A DNA stretch of 47,307 bases from Poseidonibacter ostreae (GTDB lineage: Bacteria > Campylobacterota > Campylobacteria > Campylobacterales > Arcobacteraceae): positions 1-47,307 of the forward strand of contig NZ_WFKI01000019.1 of NCBI RefSeq assembly GCF_009208055.1, given 5' to 3'. The position numbers and the translations under genes are program-made. Of this stretch, positions 32,767-41,747 are shown piece after piece. Below the pieces are notes generated by a model. It searched no databases. It was given only the letters and a program-made list of their open reading frames with translations, and had not been told where the DNA came from. Position 1 is the first letter of the stretch; the number at the start of each line of letters is the position of its first letter.

Positions 32767-33658
32767 ATTAATAATTACAGTTTCTGACATAAAAGGCACA
32801 AAGTCCTATAATGTTCATCAGTTTATAAAAAAAGTTTTATTTTCTCTTATTTTAATAGTGTTATGTATAATTGGTGGAAGTTTTTGGCTTATATCTTATT
32901 TAGATAAAGAAATACAAAGTGTTAAGAAAAATAAAGAGATTGAATTTAAAATACTCAATGAAAAAGAAGAGAAACTCTTAGCTCAAAATAAACTCTATTC
33001 AATACAAATAAAAAGTAAAGTAAAAGATATAGATGAGTTAAATCAAAAGTTAGATGAAATTCATACTATTATTGGTGTTGGAAAAAATGCTACAAAAAGT
33101 GAAATTACTAAAAAAACACTTGCAGCTATTAATATAAATAAGAAAAAATACACTTTAATGGTAATTCCAAATGGTAAACCACTTAAAAAAAGTAGAGTCT
33201 CTTCACACTTTGGATATAGAATTAATCCTATAACAAAAAGAAAACAGTTTCATAGAGGTATAGATTTAGCCGCTCCAAAGAAGACACCTATTATAGCAAC
33301 TGCTGATGGAATAGTTGAACATGTTCAACCAAAAAATATAGGAGATTATGGTAGAGTTATAAGATTAAGTCATAATTATGGATTTAAAACTACCTTTGCT
33401 CATATGAATAAAACATATGTGAAATTAGGTGATATTGTAAAAAAAGGACAAATAATTGGTTCAGTTGGGACTTCAGGAAGAAGTTCTGGCCCGCATTTAC
33501 ATTATGAAATAAGATATGCAAGTACACTTCTAAATCCAAAAAATTTTATAAAATGGAATTTAGATACATATGATAGTATTTTTAAAAATGAAAGGAAAGT
33601 TGAATGGGAGTCTTTAATAAGTCTGATAAAGGATCAACACCAAACGGCGCTACAGTAA
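32756..33658 (+). CDS. M23/LytM-family peptidoglycan endopeptidase (Csd1/Csd2-like)
   Basis: The product is 300 aa from the ATG at 32756 (MKNRLIITVSD). One membrane segment (about 24-46) is followed by a coiled coil (about 50-105) and the LytM domain (about 150-265), with zinc ligands in HRGIDLAAP and HLHYEIRYA and the usual AHM segment in TTFAHMNKTYV. All catalytic residues look intact. It cuts peptide cross-links in peptidoglycan. Next to the bactofilin gene ccmA it matches the H. pylori Csd cell-shape module, but only one M23 gene is present here. Its end overlaps ccmA by 55 nt. Confidence 0.9.
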   Translation: MKNRLIITVSDIKGTKSYNVHQFIKKVLFSLILIVLCIIGGSFWLISYLDKEIQSVKKNKEIEFKILNEKEEKLLAQNKLYSIQIKSKVKDIDELNQKLDEIHTIIGVGKNATKSEITKKTLAAININKKKYTLMVIPNGKPLKKSRVSSHFGYRINPITKRKQFHRGIDLAAPKKTPIIATADGIVEHVQPKNIGDYGRVIRLSHNYGFKTTFAHMNKTYVKLGDIVKKGQIIGSVGTSGRSSGPHLHYEIRYASTLLNPKNFIKWNLDTYDSIFKNERKVEWESLISLIKDQHQTALQ

Positions 33659-34041
33659 TTGCTCAAGGAACATGTATTATTGGTGGAATTAGTACAAAAG
33701 GTACAGTTCATATAGATGGAAAATTTGAGGGTGTTATTTTAGAAGCAGATGTAATTGCTATTGGTCAAACTGGAGAAGTAATTGGTGATATTAAAGCAAA
33801 TAATTTAATAGTAAATGGCTTATTTGATGGGAAAATTGATTGTAATATTGTTCAAATTTTAGAGCATGGAAAAGTTATTGGTGATATGAAATATAATGAA
33901 TTAATCATAGAAACAAATGGAAAATTTGAAGGAAGAGGAATTAGAAAGAATTCTGATTTAAAAAGTAGATATAATGAAATTGAACAAAAAATTAGTAATA
34001 TTATAGTGACACCTTCTGCAATAGCTCATGACAAATCTTGA
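33604..34041 (+). CDS. ccmA: Bactofilin CcmA
   Basis: This 145-aa polymer-forming bactofilin has a right-handed beta-helix core at about 20-120 built of glycine-spaced repeats (GTCIIGGISTKGTVHIDGKF, GQTGEVIGDIKANNLIVNG, GKVIGDMKYNELIIE). Short polar tails flank the core. Bactofilins form nucleotide-free filaments under the inner membrane and guide Csd peptidases to curve the cell. The start at 33604 is supported by GAAAGGAAAG upstream. It is embedded in the 3' end of the peptidase gene. Confidence 0.93.
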   Translation: MGVFNKSDKGSTPNGATVIAQGTCIIGGISTKGTVHIDGKFEGVILEADVIAIGQTGEVIGDIKANNLIVNGLFDGKIDCNIVQILEHGKVIGDMKYNELIIETNGKFEGRGIRKNSDLKSRYNEIEQKISNIIVTPSAIAHDKS

Positions 34042-36148
34042 AAATAAACTTAAAAATCTTTACTTAGAAAAAGAAAACATAGAAAATGAGATTAAGAGTT
34101 TAGAAGAACAAATAAGTATAGAAAAAGAAAAAACTCTTCAAACTACATTTACGAAAGATGAAAAGATTAATATTTTCAAGTCTTTATTTATAGCACGATT
34201 AGATATATATGCAAAAAAATGGATAAGTAAAGATGGAAATAAACAAGATTTTTATCCAGTTACAAGAACTTTTCAAGGTGAAGATTATATTCCTTTAACA
34301 AATAAAGAGATTGAGAGTCATTTAAGAGGTTTAGTACATCTTGGAACTTTTTGTATTGATTCAAATAATATGTCAAAATTCTTAGCTTTTGAGATTCTAG
34401 ATGAAGATAAGTTTAAACTTCAAATAGCACTTAATAGTTTAAATATTAAAGCTTATTATGAATTAAACTCGTATAACTCGCTAATTGTGTGGATTTTTTT
34501 AGAAGAGAGTTTAGAAACAAAAATTGTTTATAATTTTGGAAAGTTTCTTTTAAAAAAAGCCAATATAAGTGCTAAAATGTACCCTAATAATGAATTTGCT
34601 AATAAGGGAAATTTAGGATTAAGTATTGAATTACCACTTCATTTAAAAAGTAGAAAGAAAAATAAAACAGTTTTTATTGATACAAATACAAGTAAAATTT
34701 ATGAAGATCAATGGATGCTTTTAAATAGTGTTCAAAAAATATCAAAACAAATTGTTTATAATAATGCTCAAATAAGCAAGAGTGTTAATAGTGAAAAAGA
34801 TTTTGGAAATATAGAGTTTCCTTTAGAGAAACTTGAAATAGTTTTATATGATTTTTTATATATTCCTCTTGCTTTATTATCTAAATCTTTAATTAATAAA
34901 TTAAAGTCTTTTGCTTCTTTTGAAAATCCACAAATAAAAATTTTATTAGGACTTCGTAAGCCTTTATATAATATTCCAAGAATTATTCAAAGTTTTGAAG
35001 AAGATGAAACTCATTTAATGCTTCCTAGAGGTTTAAAAAATATAGTTTGTGATTTTTTTAATTCTAATGCAGTCACATTTGTTATTGATGATAAAAGATA
35101 TTTTAACTCTTGTGAAACAAAAAAAGTGAAATTTAAACTAAGACCTGAGCAAAATGATGCAATAAATCAAATAATGAAAAATGATTTTTGTATTTGTGTT
35201 GCACCTCCTGGTTTTGGAAAAACATTAATTGGTGCAAAGATGTTTGAAAAAAGAGAGTGTAAGACCTTAATAATTGTTAATAAAAACATGCTTTTAAACC
35301 AATGGATTGAAAGATTTGTTGATTATTTTGAATATGATAAAAAAGATATAGGTTATTTAGGAAAAAGCAAAAATAAACTAAATGGATATATAGATGTAGC
35401 AACAATGCAAAGCTTGAAAAATGCACCTGAATACATACATAATTACTCTTTTGTAATAATAGATGAATGTCATCATATCCCAGCAATTACTTTTGAGCAA
35501 ATTGTAAAAAACTTTAGAGGTAAATATATTTTAGGTTTAAGTGCAACACCTAATAGAAAAGATGGTTTACAGCCTATTTTATATCAACAATTAGGAGATA
35601 TCGCTTATGAGTATAAGAAGAAAAAAACACATTATAATAAATTAAAAATAATTAGAACGGATTTCATAAGTGAAGCTGATAACTATGCAACTATCATAAA
35701 TGAACTATGTCTTGATGAAAAAAGAAATAAATTAATAATTAATGAAATAAAAAACAATATTAATAGAAAGATTTTACTTTTAACTGATAGAATAGAGCAT
35801 ATAAATATACTTGAACATTTACTCAATTTAGAGAATATTGATTATGTAAGTATTCATGGAAGTCAAAATAAAAAAGAACAAGTAGAAAATATGAATTTAG
35901 TAAGAGAAAAATCTTTAATAATTGCAACTACTTCATATTTTGGTGAGGGAATTGATTTCCCACATTTAAATACTATTTTCTTTGCAACTCCCATCTCTTA
36001 TTATGGTAGATTAGTTCAGTATTTAGGTCGAATAGGAAGAGGAAATCAAGAGTGTTTAGCAATAGATTTTCTAGATACAAACAATGCAATGCTTAATTCA
36101 GCTTTTAAAAAAAGAGCTGAGGGATATAAGCAAATGCACTATAAATAA
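34028..36148 (+). CDS. SF2 helicase with N-terminal degenerate TOTE-type primase domain
   Basis: A 706-aa protein. A coiled coil (1-38) precedes a region (about 45-235) that matches the archaeo-eukaryotic primase domain of TOTE conflict systems: INIFKSLFIARLDIYAKKW, YIPLTNKEIESHLRG, VWIFLEE, SIELPLHLKSRKKNKTVFID, YEDQWMLLNSV. A linker typical of these fusions follows (LRKPLYNIPRIIQSF, LPRGLKNIV). The helicase has Walker A APPGFGKT (392-399), DECH (479-482), LSATPNRK and QYLGRIGRG. The usual DxD reads FEILDED (121-127), and the usual GxGxHxW reads SYNSLIVW (148-155), so primase activity is probably lost. Its ATG overlaps ccmA by 14 nt. Role unknown. Confidence 0.85.
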   Translation: MTNLENKLKNLYLEKENIENEIKSLEEQISIEKEKTLQTTFTKDEKINIFKSLFIARLDIYAKKWISKDGNKQDFYPVTRTFQGEDYIPLTNKEIESHLRGLVHLGTFCIDSNNMSKFLAFEILDEDKFKLQIALNSLNIKAYYELNSYNSLIVWIFLEESLETKIVYNFGKFLLKKANISAKMYPNNEFANKGNLGLSIELPLHLKSRKKNKTVFIDTNTSKIYEDQWMLLNSVQKISKQIVYNNAQISKSVNSEKDFGNIEFPLEKLEIVLYDFLYIPLALLSKSLINKLKSFASFENPQIKILLGLRKPLYNIPRIIQSFEEDETHLMLPRGLKNIVCDFFNSNAVTFVIDDKRYFNSCETKKVKFKLRPEQNDAINQIMKNDFCICVAPPGFGKTLIGAKMFEKRECKTLIIVNKNMLLNQWIERFVDYFEYDKKDIGYLGKSKNKLNGYIDVATMQSLKNAPEYIHNYSFVIIDECHHIPAITFEQIVKNFRGKYILGLSATPNRKDGLQPILYQQLGDIAYEYKKKKTHYNKLKIIRTDFISEADNYATIINELCLDEKRNKLIINEIKNNINRKILLLTDRIEHINILEHLLNLENIDYVSIHGSQNKKEQVENMNLVREKSLIIATTSYFGEGIDFPHLNTIFFATPISYYGRLVQYLGRIGRGNQECLAIDFLDTNNAMLNSAFKKRAEGYKQMHYK

Positions 36149-36162
36149 AAAGGAGTTTTAAA

Positions 36163-37776
36163 ATGTTAGGAATAATAGTAGCTACTATATTTATTGCACT
36201 TATAATAAATTTAATATTAAAAAGATTCCAATTACCAACAATTATTGGATATATATTTACAGGAACAATAATTGCATATGCTTTTAATTTACATGCAGCT
36301 GTTAATAATCATGAATTAAAAGAAATAGCAGAGTTTGGTGTAGTTTTTTTAATGTTCACAATAGGATTAGAATTTTCTATTGAACACTTAAAAAAGATGA
36401 AGAAAGAAGTGTTTTTTACAGGTTCCTTGCAAATTATAATAACAACACTTTTTGTTTTTCTTATTTGTCATTATGTAATAGGAATAGATGTTAGATCTTC
36501 AATGGTAATTGGTGCGGCACTTTCTTTATCCTCAACAGCTATTGTATTAAAAACATTTAATGAAACAAAAGAGATAAAAAAACCATATGGAAAAAGAGTT
36601 TTAGGTATTTTAATAATGCAAGATATTGCTGTAATTCCTATTTTGCTTATGATTTCATTTTTTACAATGAATGAAGGGAATAGTGTTGGTTATATGATTT
36701 TAGAAACAGTAGTAGCTGCTGTGATTTTATTAGGATTACTTTTTGTTTCTGGTAAATATTTATTAGAGCCATTTTTAACTCATGTATCACAAACAAAATC
36801 TGATGAACTTTTTGTAGCATCTGTTTTACTTCTTGCTATTGGATCTTCATATTTAGCATACTATTTTGGGTTCTCTTACTCTTTAGGTGCTTTTATCGCA
36901 GGTATGATGATTGCAGAAACAAAGTTTAAACATCAAGTTGAAGCAGATTTAATTCCTTTTAGAAATATATTATTAGGTGTATTCTTTGTAACAGTTGGTA
37001 TGCAAATTAACTTTGCTATAATTTCAGAGTATATTTTAGTAATTTTAGTTTTATTACCTCTTTTAATGGGGTTAAAATATGTAATTATATACACACTTGT
37101 AAAACTTGAAGATACTAGAAGAGTTGCTTTTAAAACAGCATTTTCATTAATTCAAATTGGTGAATTTTCCCTTGCCATTTTAGAGTTAGCTAGAAGTCAG
37201 GATTTAGTTGATAAAACATACTCTCAAATTTTAATTGTAACTATTGTTATATCAATGATTTTAACTCCTATAATTCTTAAAAATTTATCAAAAGCAGCAG
37301 GATTATTAATTAGCGAAGATCCTTTAGAAGTAGTTAATACTTATAATGTTGAAAAAGATACTGCAAATCATGTTGTAGTTTTAGGGTATGGACGTTTTGG
37401 GCAGGCTATTGTTGAAGAGTTAAAAGCAATGGGACAAAAATATATTATTATTGAACATAATGTTAAGTTTTATCAAATAGGGCAAGAACGAAACGAACCC
37501 ATAGTATTTGGAAATGCAGCTCAAAGACATATTCTAAACTCAGTTAATATTATAAGTTCTTCAGCTGTTATTGTAGCTGTTAATAATCCTGATGCTTTAC
37601 ATTTAATTTGTGAAGCAGTAGATTCTTTAACACATAATACTAAAACTATTGTAACTGTTACAACAGATGGAGAAAAAGAGATTTTAGAAAGTCTTCACTT
37701 AGAACATATTATTGTAGAAACAAAACAATTATCAAAAGCAGTTGTTGATGAGGTTATGTATTGTAGATTAGATTAA
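36163..37776 (+). CDS. KefB-like CPA2 cation:proton antiporter with TrkA-N domain
   Basis: A 537-aa transporter: about 12 membrane segments in residues 1-385, including FTIGLEFSIEHLKKM, GAALSLSSTAIVLKTFNE and YSLGAFIAGMMIAETKFKHQ, then a Rossmann-type RCK/TrkA-N domain (about 400-537) with VVVLGYGRFGQAIVEELKAMG. Such proteins move K+ or Na+ against protons; the RCK domain binds NAD(H) or a nucleotide. The exact ion is unknown. AAAAGGAG lies 8 nt before the ATG, 14 bp past the helicase gene. It converges on the olsF-like gene. Confidence 0.9.
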   Translation: MLGIIVATIFIALIINLILKRFQLPTIIGYIFTGTIIAYAFNLHAAVNNHELKEIAEFGVVFLMFTIGLEFSIEHLKKMKKEVFFTGSLQIIITTLFVFLICHYVIGIDVRSSMVIGAALSLSSTAIVLKTFNETKEIKKPYGKRVLGILIMQDIAVIPILLMISFFTMNEGNSVGYMILETVVAAVILLGLLFVSGKYLLEPFLTHVSQTKSDELFVASVLLLAIGSSYLAYYFGFSYSLGAFIAGMMIAETKFKHQVEADLIPFRNILLGVFFVTVGMQINFAIISEYILVILVLLPLLMGLKYVIIYTLVKLEDTRRVAFKTAFSLIQIGEFSLAILELARSQDLVDKTYSQILIVTIVISMILTPIILKNLSKAAGLLISEDPLEVVNTYNVEKDTANHVVVLGYGRFGQAIVEELKAMGQKYIIIEHNVKFYQIGQERNEPIVFGNAAQRHILNSVNIISSSAVIVAVNNPDALHLICEAVDSLTHNTKTIVTVTTDGEKEILESLHLEHIIVETKQLSKAVVDEVMYCRLD

Positions 37777-37778
37777 TG

Positions 37779-37799
37779 CATAGAGATTTAATCTCTATG
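37779..37799. terminator. Inverted repeat between convergent antiporter and acyltransferase genes
   Basis: CATAGAGATT and AATCTCTATG form a perfect 10-bp inverted repeat around one T. It overlaps the end of the minus-strand gene and lies 3 bp past the antiporter stop. It has no T-run on either strand, so termination is plausible but not assured. Confidence 0.5.
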
Positions 37800-39506
37800 T
37801 GAATCTATATATCTTTTTCTTGGAGTATCTTTTATTTTATCAACATTAACTAAGATAAAACCGTCAATACAATCAGAAAACTCCTTATCTACATTAAAGC
37901 CTAAAAACTTAACACCATTTTCTTCTGTAATTTCACTATATTGTTTGTAAAGTGTAGGTACAGCAAGTCCCATACTTAATAGAGTTGATTTCAAATACTT
38001 AAAATCCTTTTTTCTATCATTTAATAAAAACTGTTCTTTTATCTCATTTTGGCTATTTGAGTATTGATATGGAAGTTTCGCTATTACTAAATCTTTATTT
38101 TCTTTAAAATAATGAGAGTAATAAAATATCATTAAATCCTTAGCAATTGCTGGAAAAGATGCACTCATAGAAACAGGACCAAACATATATTTAATATTTG
38201 GATTCTTTTTTAAATATGCACCAATTCCATACCAAAGATAATCTAAAGCTCTTGTCCCCCAATATTTTGGCTGTACAAAACTACGCCCTAATTCAATAGA
38301 GTTTTTTAAATAAGGAGTCATTTCTTCTTTATATTTAAATAAAGTATTTGAATAAAAGCCTTTTACTCCAATATTTTTAAAAATAAAATCTGAATTCCCT
38401 ATTCTATAAGAACCTACAATTTCTAAATCATTTTCGTCCCAAAGAATAATATGTTGATAATATATATCATATTTATCAGTATCTCGTTTTTTATTTAATC
38501 CCTCACCAACTTTTCTAAAAGATAATTCTCTTAATCTTCCTAATTCTTTTAAAACAATAGAATCGTCTCTATAATCATATAAATATATCTTTTTCCCATC
38601 ATTTGTTTGACCAATTAATTGTGATGATTTTAATTCTTTACTTAATTCTTGTCTTTTCTGTGGATGAGCAATCGCACTTTGTGTTTGAAAATAGCTTTTT
38701 TTTCTCTTCTTTAGTGCATATAAATGTTTTTTATATAAAGTTAATAGATGTTTTTTATCTAAACCTTTAGGTGTAATGTTTTCATTTGGAATAATTTTAC
38801 CTATTTTGATATTGATTCTTTTTGATTTCTTTTTAAACATTTCATTTGATAGAAGTAGTGTTGAGAATGTTTTATTAATAACTGAAATTGTATAAAATGT
38901 TTTTGAATTTTTTGCATCTAAGAATATAGGTAAAATTGGGGAATTAGAATTTTGGGCAAAGTTTAAAAAACCTTTATTCCATGAAGGATCTTTAATTCCT
39001 TTAGAAGTTGCACGACTAACTTCTCCTGCTGGAAAAATTATTACAGCTTCTTCATTATTTAAAGCTTCATATATTTTTTTTATATCTTTTTTTGATTGTC
39101 TGATTTTATAATTATCTATTGGAATTAAAAGATTGTTTAAAGCTTCAAAACTAACTAAAAAATCATTTGCTACAATTTTTACATCAGATCTTACTTGTGA
39201 TATTAATCTTAATAAACAAAGTGCATCTAATCCTCCAAGTGGATGATTTGCAATAATCACAACTTTCCCAGAACTTGGAATATTTTCTAAATCAGTACTT
39301 GAAACTGTATAATCAAAATCAAAATAATCTAAAACAGAATCAACAAATTCAAAACCTTTTAGATGTGAGTTTTGATTTAAAAACTTATTGATTGAATCTT
39401 CATGAACAATTTTTTTTGCAATTTTAAATAGGGATTTTTTTAAAAAGCTTTGTTTTTTATTTATATTTGGAAATTTTTTTTCTATCTCTTTTTGAACATC
39501 TATCAT
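37788..39506 (-). CDS. olsF: Bifunctional acyltransferase, OlsF-like (PlsC domain plus GNAT domain)
   Basis: This 572-aa protein fuses two acyltransferases. Residues about 60-255 form a PlsC-type O-acyltransferase with ANHPLGGLDALCLL (H88 to D94, an HX5D variant of HX4D) and FPAGEVSRA. Residues about 310-500 form an OlsB-like N-acyltransferase with ELGRSFVQPKYWGTRALDYL and FGPVSMSASFPAIA. The same order is known in OlsF, which makes ornithine lipid from ornithine in both acylation steps. AAGGAG precedes the ATG on the minus strand. The alternative, glycine- or lysine-lipid synthesis, cannot be excluded. Confidence 0.82.
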   Translation of the reverse strand: MIDVQKEIEKKFPNINKKQSFLKKSLFKIAKKIVHEDSINKFLNQNSHLKGFEFVDSVLDYFDFDYTVSSTDLENIPSSGKVVIIANHPLGGLDALCLLRLISQVRSDVKIVANDFLVSFEALNNLLIPIDNYKIRQSKKDIKKIYEALNNEEAVIIFPAGEVSRATSKGIKDPSWNKGFLNFAQNSNSPILPIFLDAKNSKTFYTISVINKTFSTLLLSNEMFKKKSKRINIKIGKIIPNENITPKGLDKKHLLTLYKKHLYALKKRKKSYFQTQSAIAHPQKRQELSKELKSSQLIGQTNDGKKIYLYDYRDDSIVLKELGRLRELSFRKVGEGLNKKRDTDKYDIYYQHIILWDENDLEIVGSYRIGNSDFIFKNIGVKGFYSNTLFKYKEEMTPYLKNSIELGRSFVQPKYWGTRALDYLWYGIGAYLKKNPNIKYMFGPVSMSASFPAIAKDLMIFYYSHYFKENKDLVIAKLPYQYSNSQNEIKEQFLLNDRKKDFKYLKSTLLSMGLAVPTLYKQYSEITEENGVKFLGFNVDKEFSDCIDGFILVNVDKIKDTPRKRYIDSHRD

Positions 39507-39611
39507 ATATTCTCCTTAATCATATTGTAATAAGCTTTGATTACAAAAAGGAAACAAAAATGAATATTCTTTATGTTAAAATTCTTTTATAATTTAAAAG
39601 GGATTTGATAG

Positions 39612-40316
39612 ATGAATAAATCAGATATAACAAATATACTCACAGTTTTAATAATGGCTTATGGTTACTCAAATGGATACGATACTATTTTTATGATAGG
39701 TCTTTTTGCTTTAAGTGGAGCAATTACAAATACTTTAGCTATTCATATGCTTTTTGAAAAAGTGCCATACCTTTATGGTTCGGGAGTGATTGAAAAAAAC
39801 TTTACAAAGTTTAAATCTTCAATTCATAATTTACTTATGAATCAATTCTTTACAAAAGAGAATTTAACTAGGTTTTTTCAAGAAGAGATGAAAAGTGCAA
39901 AAAACACAGTAGATTTTGAAAAAATATTAAATAAAACAGATTTTACACCAGCTTATAACTCTTTAAAAGAATCAGTAATGGAATCTTCATTTGGTGGGAT
40001 GTTAGGAATGTTCGGCGGAGAGGCTGCACTAGAGCCTTTAAAAGAACCTTTTACAAATAAACTTCAAACTTCAATAATTGATATTACAAAAACACAAGCT
40101 TTTCAAGAAGTATTAGAAGAAGCAGTAAAATCAGATGATTTATCAGAAGATATTTATAATAAATTAAGTCAAATAGTAAATAAAAGATTAGATGAACTAA
40201 CACCTTTAATGGTTAAACAAATGGTTCAAAATATAATCAAAGAACATTTAGGATGGTTAGTAGTTTGGGGCGCTGTATTTGGTGGACTAATTGGATTTAT
40301 AAGTACATTCTTATAA
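39612..40316 (+). CDS. DUF445 family membrane protein
   Basis: A 234-aa DUF445 protein: an N-terminal hydrophobic pair (about 8-50) with GLFALSGAITNTLAIHMLFE, the family's conserved Asn/Thr-rich segment, a long charged helical middle, and a C-terminal membrane segment (about 213-233, WLVVWGAVFGGLIGFISTF). Members sit in the inner membrane and have no established role. A TATAAT lies upstream near 39585-39590. It is divergent from the olsF-like gene and 26 bp before a histidine kinase gene. Confidence 0.85.
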   Translation: MNKSDITNILTVLIMAYGYSNGYDTIFMIGLFALSGAITNTLAIHMLFEKVPYLYGSGVIEKNFTKFKSSIHNLLMNQFFTKENLTRFFQEEMKSAKNTVDFEKILNKTDFTPAYNSLKESVMESSFGGMLGMFGGEAALEPLKEPFTNKLQTSIIDITKTQAFQEVLEEAVKSDDLSEDIYNKLSQIVNKRLDELTPLMVKQMVQNIIKEHLGWLVVWGAVFGGLIGFISTFL

Positions 40317-40342
40317 AACTCTTATTTATATAAAGGTTGTTT

Positions 40343-41356
40343 ATGATTGATAAGTTAAATACAAAAAAAGAGTTTTTAATTTTAGTTTTTATATCTATAA
40401 TCTTTTGGCTTCTTCTTAGTGAAGTTGATGCTTTTGAATATATATTAAATTATTTAGAAACACATGAAGATTATGAGCTTGATGAACTTCTTTTACTTAT
40501 TGTTATTATTGGAATCTTATCAATATTCTTTACTTTTAGAAGAGTTTCTGAAGCTAGTAGAATCAATAAACAATTAGAAAATATAAATCAAAAACTAAAA
40601 GAAGAAATAGAAAATCAAATCTCGCAAAGACACAAAAAAGAACAACTTTTAATAGAGCAGTCAAAATTAGCATCATTATGTGAAATGATAGGAAATATTG
40701 CTCATCAATGGAGACAACCACTAAATGCCTTAGGCTTAGTTTCTCAAAATATATATTTTTCATATAAAGCTGGTGAATTAAATGATGAATTTATGGATAG
40801 TTCTATTGAAAAAATAAATCTACTTAATCAAAATATGTCAAAAACAATTGATGATTTTAGAAACTTTTTTAAATCTAATAAAGAGATTGAAGTATTTGAT
40901 TTAAGTACTTCAGTAAATAATGCCTTATCTTTAGTAGAAGCAAGTTATAAACATAGTAATATAGAAATTATAAATAATAGTAGTAAGAAAATTGAGGTTT
41001 ATGGATTTGTTAATGAATTTTCACAAACTTTATTAAATATTTTAAATAATGCAAAAGATGCTTTTACTAATAAAAATATAGAAAAATCTACAGTTGAAAT
41101 ACTTACTGGTTTTGACGGTGATTACGGTTTTGTAATGATTAAAGATAATGCAGGTGGAATACCTTCAAATATCATAAATAAAATCTTTGATCCTTACTTT
41201 ACAACAAAAGAAGAGGATAAGGGTACTGGAATTGGCTTATATATGGCAAAGATTATTATAGAACAAAATATGAAAGGTAGTATTAAAGTTAAAAATATTG
41301 ATAATAAAGCTGAATTTCTTATTAAAATTCCATTATATAAAAATATTTCATCTTAA
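40343..41356 (+). CDS. Membrane sensor histidine kinase (orphan)
   Basis: A 337-aa kinase from the ATG at 40343, which has AAAGG 6 nt upstream; a TTG at 40337 is a poorer start. Two membrane segments (about 10-25 and 46-64) bound a short loop of about 20 residues, so there is no sizeable sensor domain. A coiled coil (70-105) leads to the H-box GNIAHQWRQPLNALG (His about 121), N-box NILNNAKDAF, DNAGGIPSNII and GTGIGLYMAKII. The core is close to that of the Cache kinase at 13155-15068. No response regulator lies beside it. Confidence 0.88.
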   Translation: MIDKLNTKKEFLILVFISIIFWLLLSEVDAFEYILNYLETHEDYELDELLLLIVIIGILSIFFTFRRVSEASRINKQLENINQKLKEEIENQISQRHKKEQLLIEQSKLASLCEMIGNIAHQWRQPLNALGLVSQNIYFSYKAGELNDEFMDSSIEKINLLNQNMSKTIDDFRNFFKSNKEIEVFDLSTSVNNALSLVEASYKHSNIEIINNSSKKIEVYGFVNEFSQTLLNILNNAKDAFTNKNIEKSTVEILTGFDGDYGFVMIKDNAGGIPSNIINKIFDPYFTTKEEDKGTGIGLYMAKIIIEQNMKGSIKVKNIDNKAEFLIKIPLYKNISS

Positions 41357-41435
41357 TAAAGTAATTTAGTAATTAAACCATATTTAACTACAATACATTT
41401 TTTTAATGTAATAAATATATAGGAAAACAAAAAGT

Positions 41436-41747
41436 ATGGAAAAATTAGAAGTATTAGTATTATTAGATGTTTCAAGCTTAGAAGATAAAGAAAAATTTGA
41501 AAAACATTTAAAAAAAGAGGGTTTTAATGTAGTTGAAGAAGAAGCATTCGTTTATACAGCACAAAGTTCAACAACTACATTTTCAACAAAAGCATATATT
41601 TTAGAAGTATTTAGAAAAGGACTTCAAAAAAATAGTTTCAAAGATGCAAATTTAATTTTTCTTTTAAATGAAACACCTTATCCTGCATATTATTATGATC
41701 ATGATACAAATGATTTTGAGTTATCAAAAGAAGAAGAAAGCAAATAG
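41436..41747 (+). CDS. Unrecognised 103-aa protein upstream of mfd
   Basis: I do not recognise this small protein. It begins MEKLEVLVLLDVSSLEDKEK and reads as an alpha/beta fold with strands at 3-10, 31-43 and 74-80, and an acidic tail (NDFELSKEEESK). There is no signal peptide or membrane segment. AGGAAAA precedes the ATG, and its TAG overlaps the GTG start of mfd by one base, so it is co-translated with mfd. A link to transcription-coupled repair is only guilt by association. Confidence 0.78.
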   Translation: MEKLEVLVLLDVSSLEDKEKFEKHLKKEGFNVVEEEAFVYTAQSSTTTFSTKAYILEVFRKGLQKNSFKDANLIFLLNETPYPAYYYDHDTNDFELSKEEESK

